The translations under genes and the position numbers were made by a program. A stretch of 59,824 bases of DNA from Marinilactibacillus kalidii (GTDB lineage Bacteria > Bacillota > Bacilli > Lactobacillales > Carnobacteriaceae_A). Below the pieces are notes generated by a model. The model was not told the origin of the DNA, searched no databases, and saw only the letters and a program-made list of their open reading frames with translations. This document shows positions 26,737 to 36,838 of the stretch, piece by piece. The DNA is taken from contig NZ_JAGFVM010000002.1 of assembly GCF_017599325.1 (NCBI RefSeq), positions 1 through 59,824 of the forward strand, written 5' to 3'. Position 1 is the stretch's first letter. Every line of letters starts with the position of its first letter.

Positions 26737-29058
26737 TCATGATAGTGGTCCGTTATCTTCAAGAGATTCAGTAGGTGGTTGAACAAGTACTTCTCTTGGC
26801 TTAGATCCTTCTGATGGTCCAACTACCCCTCTAACTTCCATCTCATCTACTATACGAGCGGCTCTGTTATAACCAATTCTAAAACGTCTTTGAAGCAATG
26901 AAATACTTGCGGTCTGCATGTCGACCACTAACGCAACAGCCTCATCATAAAGCTCATCTTCAGCCTCACCTTGACTTGCTACAGGTTCATCTTTAGGAAT
27001 CATTTCTTCTACATAATTGGCCTCTTGTTGATCTTTAACAAAGTTGACAATAGCTTCAACTTCTTCATCTGAGATAAAAGCACCTTGTACGCGGTTAGGT
27101 TTATTTTCTCCCATCGGTTGGAATAGCATATCGCCTCTACCCAGTAACTTCTCCGCACCATTACTATCTAAGATAGTTCTAGAATCTGTCCCACTGGAAA
27201 CAGCAAATGCAATTCTTGAAGGGACATTCGCCTTGATGATACCAGTAATAACATCAACACTTGGACGTTGCGTTGCTAAGATCATATGGATTCCAGCTGC
27301 TCTTGCCATTTGCGCTAATCGTGTAATCGAATCTTCCACATCATTAGAAGCAACCATCATCAAATCAGCTAACTCATCCACAATCACGACGATATAAGGT
27401 AGTGGTAGTAATGCTTCCCCTTTTTCTTCATTCCTTTTTTTAACAAACTGATTATATCCAGCCATATTTCTTGTTCCACTAGCAGCAAATAACTCGTAAC
27501 GTCTTTCCATTTCCTGAACGACTTTGTTTAATGCTTGTGAAGCTTTTTTAGGATTCGTTACGACAGGTGTTAATAAATGAGGAATACCATTGTATACATT
27601 CAACTCAACCATTTTCGGATCAATCATCATCAACTTAACTTCATTTGGTTTTGCTTTAAGCAGCAAACTAATAATAATCCCGTTGATTGCGACAGACTTA
27701 CCCGAACCTGTTGCACCAGCAACTAATAAATGAGGCATTTTTGCTAAATCTGCCATTGCCACGTTTCCAGCAATATCTCTCCCAAGTGGCACTTCCAGTA
27801 ATTGATCTTTGTTCTTGATTTGTCCTTCGATCACATCTCTAAATGATACCATGCTGACTTCTGAGTTAGGTACTTCAATCCCAATCACAGCCTTACCGGG
27901 TATCGGTGCTTCCATTCGAATATCTTTAGCAGCAAGTGCCAATGCAATATCGTCTGTCAATCCAACGACTTTACTAACTTTGACACCTGTTGCGGGCTGT
28001 ATTTCGTATTTTGTTACTGCCGGTCCTAAATTCGCTTTAGTCACTTTAGCTTTCACACCGAAGCTTTCAAATGTTTCTTCTAATTTTGTTACATTGCCCT
28101 GAATGATTGTGTATTCGTCTGATTGATCAATGGGCTCTCTTTTATTTAATAATGTAATCGGAGGCATTTTGTATTGCTCATTTTCTTCTTCTCCAATTTC
28201 AAAATCAACTGGACCAGATTCCGGTGCTTCTACTTCTTCTTTTTTAGATTCAGTATTTTGCTGGAAACCTTCGATTTTGAGTGCAGTTTGACCAACAGGT
28301 GTTGCTTCTACCTCATCATTTTTATCAAGAGAATCAGCCTGGGATACTTCTGCCTTTGGCGTTTCTTCTATGACTTCTGGAGCATCATTTTTACTCTGTT
28401 GTTTTTTTGGTTTATTTGATTTTTTCTTTTTCCCGACTTTACGTTTTTCTTTGAAACGATTTAAACCGCTTCCTACAGCCTCGATTCCTTTGCGACCAGA
28501 TACTCGAATACGATCAAGTAAAGCTTTATATGAAAATTGGAAAAATGTCATGATCCCTACAAATAACAATACCGCCATTACCAAGTATGTTCCGACTGAT
28601 GAGAATAAGAAATAGCTAAATGCATAAAGGACTGCACCAATCATTCCTCCACCAATATTAGATCCTATGGTAATACTAGTAAATTGTGGTAAAAACATAC
28701 GCCAAGTCGCACTGATGATGTTTACATCTGCGTTCATAATTGGAGAAAATAATTCAGCATGTTGCCAGACAACCAGCGCACAAAACATTAAAAATCCGCC
28801 AATCCACTTCGGACTCCGCATATTTGGACTTTTTCCTTTTATTAGAAGAAAAATACCAATAATAATCAACGCTATCGAAACAATTATGTACGTTTCTCCA
28901 ACAAATAGACGAAGTAAATTCGCAAAAAATCGTCCGACAAAGCCAAACTGTCCAATAGCTAGAAATTGCGTGATCAATAGGATAACACCAATTAATTCAG
29001 AAGAAATTTTCGACTGTTTCTTTTTAGGTCTGCCTCTTTTTTTACGTGCTTGTGCCAT
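26737..29058 (-). CDS. ftsK: DNA translocase FtsK/SpoIIIE
   Basis: Septal ATPase that pumps chromosomal DNA during division. About 773 residues. Four hydrophobic segments occupy roughly residues 20-185, then a charged linker, then the motor. Walker A is [13 protein letters not shown], Walker [14 protein letters not shown], and the C-terminal winged-helix gamma domain ([21 protein letters not shown]) recognises polar DNA motifs. The frame is open 9 codons further, but ATG 29058 (MAQARKKRG) lies 8 nt after AGGGAG and is preferred. A TGATATAAT extended -10 lies about 45 nt upstream. Confidence 0.95.
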   Translation of the reverse strand: MAQARKKRGRPKKKQSKISSELIGVILLITQFLAIGQFGFVGRFFANLLRLFVGETYIIVSIALIIIGIFLLIKGKSPNMRSPKWIGGFLMFCALVVWQHAELFSPIMNADVNIISATWRMFLPQFTSITIGSNIGGGMIGAVLYAFSYFLFSSVGTYLVMAVLLFVGIMTFFQFSYKALLDRIRVSGRKGIEAVGSGLNRFKEKRKVGKKKKSNKPKKQQSKNDAPEVIEETPKAEVSQADSLDKNDEVEATPVGQTALKIEGFQQNTESKKEEVEAPESGPVDFEIGEEENEQYKMPPITLLNKREPIDQSDEYTIIQGNVTKLEETFESFGVKAKVTKANLGPAVTKYEIQPATGVKVSKVVGLTDDIALALAAKDIRMEAPIPGKAVIGIEVPNSEVSMVSFRDVIEGQIKNKDQLLEVPLGRDIAGNVAMADLAKMPHLLVAGATGSGKSVAINGIIISLLLKAKPNEVKLMMIDPKMVELNVYNGIPHLLTPVVTNPKKASQALNKVVQEMERRYELFAASGTRNMAGYNQFVKKRNEEKGEALLPLPYIVVIVDELADLMMVASNDVEDSITRLAQMARAAGIHMILATQRPSVDVITGIIKANVPSRIAFAVSSGTDSRTILDSNGAEKLLGRGDMLFQPMGENKPNRVQGAFISDEEVEAIVNFVKDQQEANYVEEMIPKDEPVASQGEAEDELYDEAVALVVDMQTASISLLQRRFRIGYNRAARIVDEMEVRGVVGPSEGSKPREVLVQPPTESLEDNGPLS

Positions 29059-29157
29059 AATCGTTACTCCCTCATCTCGTTTCATTCTTAAATATTATAT
29101 CATGAAAAATAGGGGTACGATAGTTCGTTAGCTGATTCTTACTATCTAACTTTACTT

Positions 29158-29187
29158 TTGACCTTTCTTGCTCTTTCGCTGTAAAAT
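29158..29187 (+). promoter_or_regulatory. acyP promoter
   Basis: -35 TTGACC (29158-29163), 18-bp spacer, -10 TAAAAT (29182-29187). Confidence 0.6.
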
Positions 29188-29218
29188 AAAGCTAACAAAA
29201 ATAATAGGAGGAAAGAAT

Positions 29219-29590
29219 ATGGGATCAATCTTTGATGATTTCTTCAAAAAAGGACAAGATAATAAAACTGTTGGTTCAGTTGAATTCGTAAATGAACGTG
29301 ACAAGCAAGCTGAGAAGAATAAAGTCTCTATTCACATATACGGAAATGTTCAAGGCGTCGGCTTTCGATTCACCACAAAGCAAGCAGCTGATGAAATTGG
29401 TATTACCGGAATCGTTCGTAACGAGTCTGATGGTTCCGTTTATGCGGAAGCTATTGGTACACCTGATCAAATCGATCAATTTATAGAGGTATTAAAAAAA
29501 GGACCGAGTCCTGCAGCTAGTGTTGACAGAGTTGTGGTTAAATTCGATCAAAACATTGAAGAAAAATCAAATTTTTCTCAGGCCAATTGA
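29219..29590 (+). CDS. acyP: Acylphosphatase
   Basis: Small enzyme that hydrolyses acyl phosphates. About 123 residues, longer than the usual 90 because of an N-terminal polar extension of about 30 residues. The core has the catalytic motifs IYGNVQGVGFR (Arg) and GIVRNESDGSV (Asn). The frame opens 17 codons earlier, but AGGAGG lies before ATG 29219 (MGSIFDD), so that start is used. The next gene is yidC. Confidence 0.9.
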   Translation: MGSIFDDFFKKGQDNKTVGSVEFVNERDKQAEKNKVSIHIYGNVQGVGFRFTTKQAADEIGITGIVRNESDGSVYAEAIGTPDQIDQFIEVLKKGPSPAASVDRVVVKFDQNIEEKSNFSQAN

Positions 29591-29615
29591 AATCTCTTAC
29601 TTTATAAGGTATAGT
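29587..29615 (+). promoter_or_regulatory. yidC promoter
   Basis: -35 TTGAAA (29587-29592), 17-bp spacer, -10 TATAGT (29610-29615). The -35 overlaps the acyP stop codon. It rules out GTG 29614 as the yidC start. Confidence 0.65.
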
Positions 29616-29664
29616 GAGAATTAGTGCTTTAACACTACTAACTCATTTAAAGGATTGGATTATT

Positions 29665-30636
29665 TTGAAAAATAGAGCAAAAAAGTGGATACTTTCTCTA
29701 GGAATGTTATCTTTAGTTGTATTTATGTCAGGGTGTATTCGAATTGATCAAGCTACAGGCGAACCTGCTGGTGGTATTTCGCAATTCTTATATGACTATC
29801 TAGTTATACCTACACAAAATTTCATTGAGATTTTGAATGGTCTTTTAGGAAGTTATGGACTAGCAATCATTGCAATAACGATTATTGTCCGTATTATTAT
29901 CTTACCATTAAGTATTAGACAGCAGCGTATGACGTTAGAACAACAAGTGAAAATGTCTGTTGTTAAACCAGCCGCTGATGAAATACAAGCTGATATGAAA
30001 GAAGCTACTGATCCAAAAGAGAAACAAGAACTGCAAGCTGAACTCATGGAATTATATCGTGAAAATAATGTAAATATGCTTGGCGGAATCGCAGGATGTT
30101 TACCACTACTCATCCAAATGCCAGTATTTACAGCCATGTTCCAAGCTATCAGAATGTCTGAATCCATTCAGAACGCAACATTTTTAGGTATCGAATTAGG
30201 TACCCCAAGCATACCCTTAGCTCTATTTACGGGTGCTGTATACTATGCTCAATCAAGAGTCATGCTATTAGGAATGCCAGAAGAACAAAGAAAACAATCT
30301 AATGCTATGATGTTGATGAGTCCAATCATGTTAATGGTCATTTCATTTACCAGTCCTGCTGGTCTAGGTCTTTATTGGCTAGTTGGTGGATTCGTTGCTA
30401 TCGCACAATCTGCGATCACAACCTTCTACTACAAACCAAAAATTCAAAGAGAATTAAAAGATAAGCATGGAGATGTAGAAGTGGTTGCCCGTAAGAAAAA
30501 AGGTCGCAAGATGGCTGAGAAAGTAGAACCAGCAGCGGGAATTACTGCAACAAACGCATCATCTACTCGTAATCGCAAAAACGCTAGTCCTTTTGAAAGT
30601 AAAAATAGACGTAATGAAGGTAAACAACAAAAATAA
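29665..30636 (+). CDS. yidC: Membrane protein insertase YidC/OxaA
   Basis: Inserts and folds membrane proteins with or without SecYEG. About 324 residues. A lipoprotein-type signal ends in a Cys (MSGCIRID), as in Gram-positive YidC proteins. Five hydrophobic segments follow; the family signature region includes IIILPLSIRQQRM near residue 75 with the functional Arg, and GLYWLVGGFVAIAQ near the end. The C-terminal tail is Lys/Arg-rich. The start is TTG 29665, since the upstream in-frame GTG lies inside the promoter -10. Confidence 0.93.
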   Translation: MKNRAKKWILSLGMLSLVVFMSGCIRIDQATGEPAGGISQFLYDYLVIPTQNFIEILNGLLGSYGLAIIAITIIVRIIILPLSIRQQRMTLEQQVKMSVVKPAADEIQADMKEATDPKEKQELQAELMELYRENNVNMLGGIAGCLPLLIQMPVFTAMFQAIRMSESIQNATFLGIELGTPSIPLALFTGAVYYAQSRVMLLGMPEEQRKQSNAMMLMSPIMLMVISFTSPAGLGLYWLVGGFVAIAQSAITTFYYKPKIQRELKDKHGDVEVVARKKKGRKMAEKVEPAAGITATNASSTRNRKNASPFESKNRRNEGKQQK

Positions 30637-30647
30637 TCATTAATCAA

Positions 30648-30691
30648 AAAGAGTCAAAAGCTGAGGATTATTCCTCAACTTTTGACTCTTT
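30648..30691. terminator. Bidirectional terminator between yidC and covS
   Basis: A 20-bp stem (30648-30667 with 30672-30691) with one mismatch and a four-base loop between convergent genes. Confidence 0.9.
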
Positions 30692-32221
30692 ATTTTTATA
30701 TTCAGTTTCAACTGTTGGCAATTGTAGAACTGGTAAGGTAATTCTAAAAATCGAACCATGATTCAATACACTTTCAGCCCAGATTCGACCTTTGTAGCCT
30801 TCTATGAGTTGCTTCGCAATCGATAATCCTAGACCATTTCCGCCTTTATAACGGCTTCTAGCTTTGTCGATACGATAGAAACGATTGAAAATCTTCTCTG
30901 TATCTTCTTCTGTCATGCCTTCTCCGTAATCTTGGATTGCAATCTGAAGTTCTCTGTTATCTATTGAAACAGAAATGTGTACTTCTTTCTTATCTGTTGA
31001 ATATTTTACGGCATTATCTAAGAGAATGATCAAAATTTGCTCCAAGTGATTACGATAAATATTAACGTAAACTTCTTTTCTTAGGTCATCATCTAAAATA
31101 AAGACAAAATCAGGATGAACAAGCTTTATGTTATTGAACGTCGCACTGATAATCTGACGAACCGGTGTCTGTTCATTTTTATAATGAATTTCTACTTGTT
31201 CAGCTCTAGATAAATCTAACATTTCTTGAACTAGACTTTTCATTCTACCAATCTCTTGAAGAGAGGCATCAAGTGATTCTTCAAGGACAGTCGGATCATC
31301 TTTGCCCCATCGATTCAGCAGTTTTAAATGACCTTCTACTACAGCAACTGGCGTACGTAGTTCATGAGATACATCTTCAACGAATTGTTTTTGATGTTCG
31401 ATATTTCTTTGCATGCGGTCTAACATATTATTATATGCATTCGCAAGATCCGTCAATTCATCCCCACCATCTCCAACGTCAATTCTTTCGACGGATTCGG
31501 GATCTAACTCGATACTTTTCATCGCATCCGTTATTTTGCGAATGGGTTGTAAAAATTTACGAGCAATGAAATATCCTATAATCGCACTAAACATCAACGC
31601 AATAACACCGGTAACTAAAATAGCCATTAATACGCTGTCGGAAAGGTTATGATAGGAATAGAGAGAATTCACCACTTGAATATAGCCAATTTGTTCGTTA
31701 TTCAAATAAGAATAAATCGGTGTTCTAGCCGAAAAAGCTTCTCCATAAGGACCTTTTATCGTGTCAATTCTCAGTTCTCTGGTTGTCGAGAATGCTGTTG
31801 GGAAATTAGTCGTTTCATATAACAGTTTCCCTTCAGGGTCAAATACCCGTACAAACATACCCCCTTGTCCAATTCTCAAAGGCGCTTGCATTTCTTCAAC
31901 ATCAGAGGATTCCTCAGTACCTTCTGGACTTGGAAGTGTTGGAAACAATCTTGATTGACTTAATTCTAAAGTGTCAGCCACAGACTCTTCCGTTAGTGCA
32001 TAATATTGTTGTCCAAACTGATCAGTTAAATTTTGAACCGTATCTCTTAAAGCAATTTCTTCATTTTCCAGCATACTTTGCTGAAAGCTTACATAAAGGA
32101 TGGTAGAGAAAATAGTATAAGTCAGAAAAATCGCAACGGCGGCACCCATTGTCCATTTCCACCGTAGCGAGATTCTTCTTTTCTGATTCATGTCATTTTC
32201 ATTTGTGATGACTTGATTCAC
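30668..32221 (-). CDS. Sensor histidine kinase, CovS/ArlS-like
   Basis: Membrane kinase of a two-component system, 517 residues. One N-terminal transmembrane helix (about 24-46), an extracellular sensor loop (about 47-190), a second helix (about 197-220), HAMP, then HisKA with the phospho-His in DVSHELRTPVAVVEGH. HATPase boxes are LLDNAVKYS (N), IQDYGEGM (G1) and GGNGLGLSIAKQ (G2). It starts with GTG 32221, whose GTGA overlaps the regulator stop, so the pair is coupled. Its signal is unknown; CovS and ArlS respond to envelope-related cues. Confidence 0.93.
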   Translation of the reverse strand: MNQVITNENDMNQKRRISLRWKWTMGAAVAIFLTYTIFSTILYVSFQQSMLENEEIALRDTVQNLTDQFGQQYYALTEESVADTLELSQSRLFPTLPSPEGTEESSDVEEMQAPLRIGQGGMFVRVFDPEGKLLYETTNFPTAFSTTRELRIDTIKGPYGEAFSARTPIYSYLNNEQIGYIQVVNSLYSYHNLSDSVLMAILVTGVIALMFSAIIGYFIARKFLQPIRKITDAMKSIELDPESVERIDVGDGGDELTDLANAYNNMLDRMQRNIEHQKQFVEDVSHELRTPVAVVEGHLKLLNRWGKDDPTVLEESLDASLQEIGRMKSLVQEMLDLSRAEQVEIHYKNEQTPVRQIISATFNNIKLVHPDFVFILDDDLRKEVYVNIYRNHLEQILIILLDNAVKYSTDKKEVHISVSIDNRELQIAIQDYGEGMTEEDTEKIFNRFYRIDKARSRYKGGNGLGLSIAKQLIEGYKGRIWAESVLNHGSIFRITLPVLQLPTVETEYKNKESKVEE

Positions 32222-32910
32222 GTACGCATCACGTAACCAGTACCTCTAACCGTTTGAATATAACTTTCGCGGTTTGGTACATCAATTTTATTTCTCAAGT
32301 AACGAATATATACATCGACTACATTTGTCTCTACTTCTGTTTCGTATCCCCATACTTTGTTGAGCAATACTTCACGAGATAAGACTACATTGACATTTTC
32401 CATCAATTCAACGAGTAGTTCATACTCTCGTTTCGTTAATTCAATGACGTCTTCTCCACGACGAACCACGCGGTTTTCTTTTTCAACTGTTAAATCTTTG
32501 TAGGTAACAGTCGTTTGTCTATTCGCGTTTTCTTCTGTTTCAATTTCAATACGTCTTAGTAATGCGCGCATTCTCGCAAGCAATTCTTCTATAGCAAAAG
32601 GTTTAACGACATAGTCATCTGCACCATGATCAAAACCAGATACACGATCGATAACAGAATCTCTTGCTGTCATCATAATAATTGGTACATTGCTGACTTG
32701 ACGAATTCTTCTAGCAACATCGATACCATTTAATTCTGGCAACATTAAATCGAGTAAAATAATATCCCATTCTTCGTTTTCATCAAGAGCAGCTTCAAGA
32801 CCAGCGCGTCCATTAAAACGGACTTCCGTTTCAAATCCTTCATGATTCAACTCTAATTCTACAAAACGTGCAAGATTCTTTTCATCTTCGATTATTAAAA
32901 TTTTACCCAT
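32218..32910 (-). CDS. Response regulator, CovR/ArlR-like (OmpR family)
   Basis: DNA-binding response regulator of 230 residues. The receiver has the acidic pair near residues 9-10, the phospho-acceptor Asp54 in IILLDLMLPE, Thr in MMTARD and Lys in VVKPFAIEELLAR. The winged-helix domain (about 130-230) contains LTKREYELL, ETNVVDVYIRYLRNKID and YIQTVRGTGYVMR. It is especially close to streptococcal CovR and staphylococcal ArlR (judged by eye). First gene of the pair; gnd lies upstream on the same strand, an association seen in other Lactobacillales. Confidence 0.93.
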   Translation of the reverse strand: MGKILIIEDEKNLARFVELELNHEGFETEVRFNGRAGLEAALDENEEWDIILLDLMLPELNGIDVARRIRQVSNVPIIMMTARDSVIDRVSGFDHGADDYVVKPFAIEELLARMRALLRRIEIETEENANRQTTVTYKDLTVEKENRVVRRGEDVIELTKREYELLVELMENVNVVLSREVLLNKVWGYETEVETNVVDVYIRYLRNKIDVPNRESYIQTVRGTGYVMRT

Positions 32911-33143
32911 TATCTCAGCTCCCGGTTTTCATTTCTAATCTTTTTAATTTATTCGTACTATAATTAATGATGTAAGTTTGACGCTCGGTTGTACACAACC
33001 ATTAAAGAAAAAAATCTTTAAACATCATTTTAACTTATACACAATCAGTTTAACATAGTTTATACGTAGAAAAAATGCAAGCTTTGAACATTTTTCTAAT
33101 TTTTTTCTCACAAGCTTGCAATTCTCGCTTATTTAATTCAGCA
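32911..33143 (-). promoter_or_regulatory. covR upstream region with palindromic operator candidate
   Basis: This gap holds a palindrome GGTTGT-AC-ACAACC at 32987-33000, about 80 bases upstream of the covR start, and an A/T hairpin beside it. The regulator that might bind is unknown; autoregulation is one possibility. A TATAGT-like -10 lies near 32957-32962. Confidence 0.4.
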
Positions 33144-33146
33144 CAC

Positions 33147-33184
33147 AAAAAATGCGGATCCCAAAAAAGTGGAATCCACATTTT
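33147..33184 (-). terminator. gnd terminator
   Basis: Arms 33149-33162 and 33171-33184 pair over 14 bp with two G-U pairs, followed on the minus strand by a T tract. Confidence 0.85.
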
Positions 33185-33221
33185 CCGTATTCAGTGCCTT
33201 AAGTCTAACTATCTTGCTATT

Positions 33222-34658
33222 TTACCACTGTTCTTGTCCGTTGTCTCCGTACCAGTCAAAGTGGAATGTTCCTTCTTTGTCTGTACGTTCATACGTGTGT
33301 GCGCCGAAGTAATCACGTTGCGCTTGAATAATATTTGCTGGTAAGCGTTCTGAACGATAAGAATCATAGTAAGAGATCGCAGATGAGAATGCTGGAACTG
33401 GCACGCCAGATTGTACAGCTAATCCAACTAGATCACGAACAGATTGTTGATAGTTTGTCGTAATATCCATGAAGTAATCATCTAGAATCAAGTTTTTAAG
33501 TTCAGGTTTTCTATCATAAGCATCTGTGATCTTTTGTAAGAATCCTGCACGGATAATACAACCAGCACGGAAAATTTTCGCGATCTCACCGTATTTTAGA
33601 TCCCAATTATATTCGTCAGAAGCTGTTCTCATTTGAGCGAATCCTTGAGCGTAGCTCATGATTTTACTAAAGTAAAGTGCTTGACGAATTTTTTCAGTTA
33701 ATTCTTTTTTGTCACCATCGTATGGTTTCACTTCTGGTTTAGGGATGGCTTTACTTGCAGCTACACGCTCATCTTTTAGTGCTGAGATATATCTTGCAAA
33801 TACTGATTCTGTTATCAATGGCAATGGCACACCTAAATCAAGTGCACTTTGAGAAGTCCATTTACCAGTACCTTTGTTTCCAGCACGATCTAAAATGATG
33901 TCGACCATATGCTTGCCAGTTTCCGGGTCTTTTTTAGTCAATGCATCAGCTGTGATTTCAATCAAGAAACTATCTAATTCACCTGTGTTCCACTCTTTAA
34001 AGACTTCTGAAGTTTCTTCGTTAGATAGACCTGCTACATCACGTAATAAGTGATAAGCTTCTGCAATTAATTGCATATCTCCATATTCGATACCATTATG
34101 CACCATTTTCACATAATGCCCAGCTCCATTAGGGCCAATGTAAGTAACACATGGTTCATTATCAGCAGGTGCTTTAGCCGCAATTTTTTCAAGAATCGGT
34201 GCAATAAGATCGTAAGCTTCTTTTTGTCCACCTGGCATGATTGCCGGTCCTTTCAATGCACCTTCTTCACCACCAGAGACACCTGTACCGATGAAATTGA
34301 TTCCTGATTCGGCTAACTCTTCACTTCTACGGATTGTATCTTTATAGAATGTGTTTCCACCGTCTACTAGGATATCTCCTTTATCTAAGAAAGGAAGTAA
34401 CTGTTGGATAACTGCATCCGTTCCTTTTCCTGCTTGAACCATTAAAAGAATTTGACGTGGCTGTTCGAGCGACTGAACGAATTCTTCTAATTCGTATGTT
34501 GCGACAAGATTTTTTCCAGGATTCTCAGAAATGACTAAATCTGTTTTTGCATTGGTACGGTTGTAGATCGATACACTGTATCCTCTACTTTCAATATTCA
34601 ATGCTAAATTTTTCCCCATTACAGCCATTCCGACTACGCCGACTTGTTGTTTACTCAA
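33222..34658 (-). CDS. gnd: 6-phosphogluconate dehydrogenase, decarboxylating
   Basis: Oxidises and decarboxylates 6-phosphogluconate to ribulose 5-phosphate with NADP in the pentose phosphate pathway. About 478 residues, full length. The Rossmann motif [20 protein letters not shown] opens the protein; the catalytic Lys is in [17 protein letters not shown] near residue 185; [19 protein letters not shown] follows. In-frame ATG 34667 has GAGGAG only 1 nt away, too close. TTG 34658 lies 10 nt from it and gives (M)[12 protein letters not shown] as in relatives, so TTG is preferred. Confidence 0.95.
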   Translation of the reverse strand: MSKQQVGVVGMAVMGKNLALNIESRGYSVSIYNRTNAKTDLVISENPGKNLVATYELEEFVQSLEQPRQILLMVQAGKGTDAVIQQLLPFLDKGDILVDGGNTFYKDTIRRSEELAESGINFIGTGVSGGEEGALKGPAIMPGGQKEAYDLIAPILEKIAAKAPADNEPCVTYIGPNGAGHYVKMVHNGIEYGDMQLIAEAYHLLRDVAGLSNEETSEVFKEWNTGELDSFLIEITADALTKKDPETGKHMVDIILDRAGNKGTGKWTSQSALDLGVPLPLITESVFARYISALKDERVAASKAIPKPEVKPYDGDKKELTEKIRQALYFSKIMSYAQGFAQMRTASDEYNWDLKYGEIAKIFRAGCIIRAGFLQKITDAYDRKPELKNLILDDYFMDITTNYQQSVRDLVGLAVQSGVPVPAFSSAISYYDSYRSERLPANIIQAQRDYFGAHTYERTDKEGTFHFDWYGDNGQEQW

Positions 34659-34789
34659 TTGTTTCATTCTCCTCTCGGGTCTGTGTGAGTTAACTGATCA
34701 TAATCAGCTTCTCATTCAGTACCCACTCTCATTATTCTAGTTAATTAAAGTAGAACAGGCATTTAAAGCCAATTCTCATCCATAACTCT

Positions 34790-34817
34790 ATTATAATCTT
34801 TAGGTTAATAGTATCAA
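34790..34817 (-). promoter_or_regulatory. gnd promoter
   Basis: Minus-strand -35 TTGATA (34812-34817), 16-bp spacer, -10 TATAAT (34790-34795). This gives a leader of about 130 nt in which I see no known riboswitch. Confidence 0.6.
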
Positions 34818-34851
34818 ACTTTGACAACTTTTAAAACAATCTTCTACCCTC

Positions 34852-34880
34852 TTGAAAAAAAAGCTTAAATTGCGTACACT
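34852..34880 (+). promoter_or_regulatory. Promoter of the DUF4044 micro-gene
   Basis: -35 TTGAAA (34852-34857), 17-bp spacer, -10 TACACT (34875-34880), 45 bp upstream of the small ORF. Confidence 0.65.
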
Positions 34881-34925
34881 ATTAACGAACAAGCAACCAT
34901 TCTTTTTGAAAGTTGGTGTAGACTA

Positions 34926-35048
34926 GTGGTAAAAAAAGACAACAAAAAAAAGAAATCAAGTTTAGTTTCTAAAATCATTATCTGGACAATGGTTTTTCTA
35001 ATGACATTTTCAGCATTTGCTTCTTTACTTGGTATCATCATGCAATGA
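34926..35048 (+). CDS. DUF4044-type single-pass membrane micro-protein
   Basis: A 40-residue ORF starting at GTG 34926. The first 13 residues are highly basic (MVKKDNKKKKSS), followed by one hydrophobic helix (about 16-38, IIIWTMVFLMTFSAFASLL) and a short tail. This layout matches the DUF4044 family of tiny Lactobacillales membrane proteins, from memory. It has a good promoter upstream and a strong terminator 9 bp after the stop, which supports a real transcription unit. The Shine-Dalgarno is weak. Its function is unknown. Confidence 0.65.
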   Translation: MVKKDNKKKKSSLVSKIIIWTMVFLMTFSAFASLLGIIMQ

Positions 35049-35057
35049 AAATATAGC

Positions 35058-35089
35058 GGTCATGAGTTGATTACTCATGACCTTTTTTT
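35058..35089 (+). terminator. Terminator after the DUF4044 gene
   Basis: A perfect 10-bp stem (35058-35067 with 35073-35082) followed by seven T. It overlaps the end of recN, which is convergent. Confidence 0.9.
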
Positions 35090-36794
35090 ATGCCTTTTTT
35101 TTCTTGGATGCCAGCGATAAAAGTTCTTTTGCAGTATCAAGCGTCAACTTTGTAATCTCACTACCCGCTAACATTCTGGCTACTTCAGACACTTTCGCTT
35201 CATCCGCTAATTGCTCGACATGTGTGCTTGTGCGATCTTCTACGATTACTTTACTAATATATAGATGCTGATCTGCCATCGCTGCAACTTGTGGCAAATG
35301 GGTGATACAAAGCACTTGAGAATGGAATGCGACGGAGTAAATTTTATCCGCGATTGCTTGTGCCACTCTACCGCTGACACCAGTATCGACTTCATCAAAA
35401 ATAATACTCGTAATGCCTTGTTCTTTTGAGAACACCGTCTTCATGGCAAGCATCATTCTAGATAATTCCCCGCCCGAAGCTACCTTTACTAGCGGTTTCA
35501 GTGGTTCTCCGGGATTTGTAGATACATAAAACTCAATTTTATCCATACCTGTTTCATTTGCATGAGAAATATTGAAACTATCAGTCTTTCTCATAAACTG
35601 AACTTCAAAGACAACTTTATCCATAAATAGCTCTTTTAATTGTTCATGAATAGCTTTCTCAAGTTTTCCTGCTGTCTTTCTTCTCGCGTTGGATAGTTGC
35701 TTAGCCACTTGAGAGAGTTCGATTTCTAGTTCTTTTACTCTTTTATTCAAGTGATCCATTTGTCCTTCACGATTTTCAATCTTTTCTAATTCAGACAGTG
35801 CATTTTGATGGAAAGTTTTGATTTCAGCAATAGATGTTCCATACTTGCGTTTAAGTTGTTGAATCAGATTTAATCGTTCTTCAATCTCGTTGAGCCTTGC
35901 TTCATCATATTCAAGATTGTCCATTTCATTATAAATATCACTAGAAGCCTCTTGAATTTGAAAAAAAGCTGCTGAAATCGTATCGTATATTTGTCTGAAC
36001 TTATCATCCATAGATTCCACAGACGCCATACTATCCATTGCTTGACCTACTAAGTCTATACCGCTAGACTCTTCGTCTCCTTGAAGGGCATTATAGCTAT
36101 TAGATAAAGCTTCGACAATTGATTGATGGTTAGATAGCTTTTGCTCTTCTTCTTTAAGGGTGATGTCTTCGTCATCCTCTAGCTGCGCGTCCCCAATTTC
36201 CTCCACTTGGAATTTCAAGATATCTAATCGTTGTGCTAATTCACGTTCGTTATATTGCCAATTGTTTTGTTCTTTTTTTACTGTTCTATATTCTTTATAC
36301 AGTAAGTGATATTGCTGCTTAAACGTTTCTAGAGAGGGGTCCCCATACTGATCAAGTAAATCGATATGGCTTTCAGGATCCATTAGTTCCTGATGTTCAT
36401 TTTGACCATGTATATCAATAATGGCATTCCCTATTTCTCTAAGCACTGCAATTGTTACGATGCTCCCATTGATTCGGCAAACGTTTCTTCCGGTTGCATG
36501 AATTTCTCTTTGAATCAATATGACCTGATCTTCAGAATCGATAGCGTGTTTATCTAAAAGATTGATTACATCTTGATTGTCGTTCAACAGAAACTGTCCT
36601 TCTAAAAGGCATTTCTTCGTCCCGTATCGAACAAATTCAGCCGATCCTCTTCCGCCTGCTAATAATCCTACGGCGTCTATTATGATTGATTTCCCTGCTC
36701 CAGTTTCTCCGGTCAGTACAGTCATGCCCTGATTGAAGTCTAATGATAACTCTTGAATTATCGCGAAATTCTGAATATGCAATGCTTGTAGCAA
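35088..36794 (-). CDS. recN: DNA repair protein RecN
   Basis: SMC-like ATPase acting early in double-strand-break repair and recombination. About 568 residues. The N-terminus (M)LQALHIQNFAIIQELSLDF and Walker A TGETGAGKSIIID are followed by long coiled-coil stretches (about 150-370). The C-terminal ATPase half has the signature SGGELSRMMLA and Walker B IIFDEVDTGVSG. The frame opens 5 codons earlier, but GGGAGGG lies 6-7 nt before TTG 36794, so TTG is the start. It follows argR by 29-45 bp, the usual Firmicutes order. Confidence 0.95.
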   Translation of the reverse strand: MLQALHIQNFAIIQELSLDFNQGMTVLTGETGAGKSIIIDAVGLLAGGRGSAEFVRYGTKKCLLEGQFLLNDNQDVINLLDKHAIDSEDQVILIQREIHATGRNVCRINGSIVTIAVLREIGNAIIDIHGQNEHQELMDPESHIDLLDQYGDPSLETFKQQYHLLYKEYRTVKKEQNNWQYNERELAQRLDILKFQVEEIGDAQLEDDEDITLKEEEQKLSNHQSIVEALSNSYNALQGDEESSGIDLVGQAMDSMASVESMDDKFRQIYDTISAAFFQIQEASSDIYNEMDNLEYDEARLNEIEERLNLIQQLKRKYGTSIAEIKTFHQNALSELEKIENREGQMDHLNKRVKELEIELSQVAKQLSNARRKTAGKLEKAIHEQLKELFMDKVVFEVQFMRKTDSFNISHANETGMDKIEFYVSTNPGEPLKPLVKVASGGELSRMMLAMKTVFSKEQGITSIIFDEVDTGVSGRVAQAIADKIYSVAFHSQVLCITHLPQVAAMADQHLYISKVIVEDRTSTHVEQLADEAKVSEVARMLAGSEITKLTLDTAKELLSLASKKKKA

Positions 36795-36838
36795 AGCAAA
36801 CCCTCCCAATCTATTTATGAATAACCATTTTACTCAAT

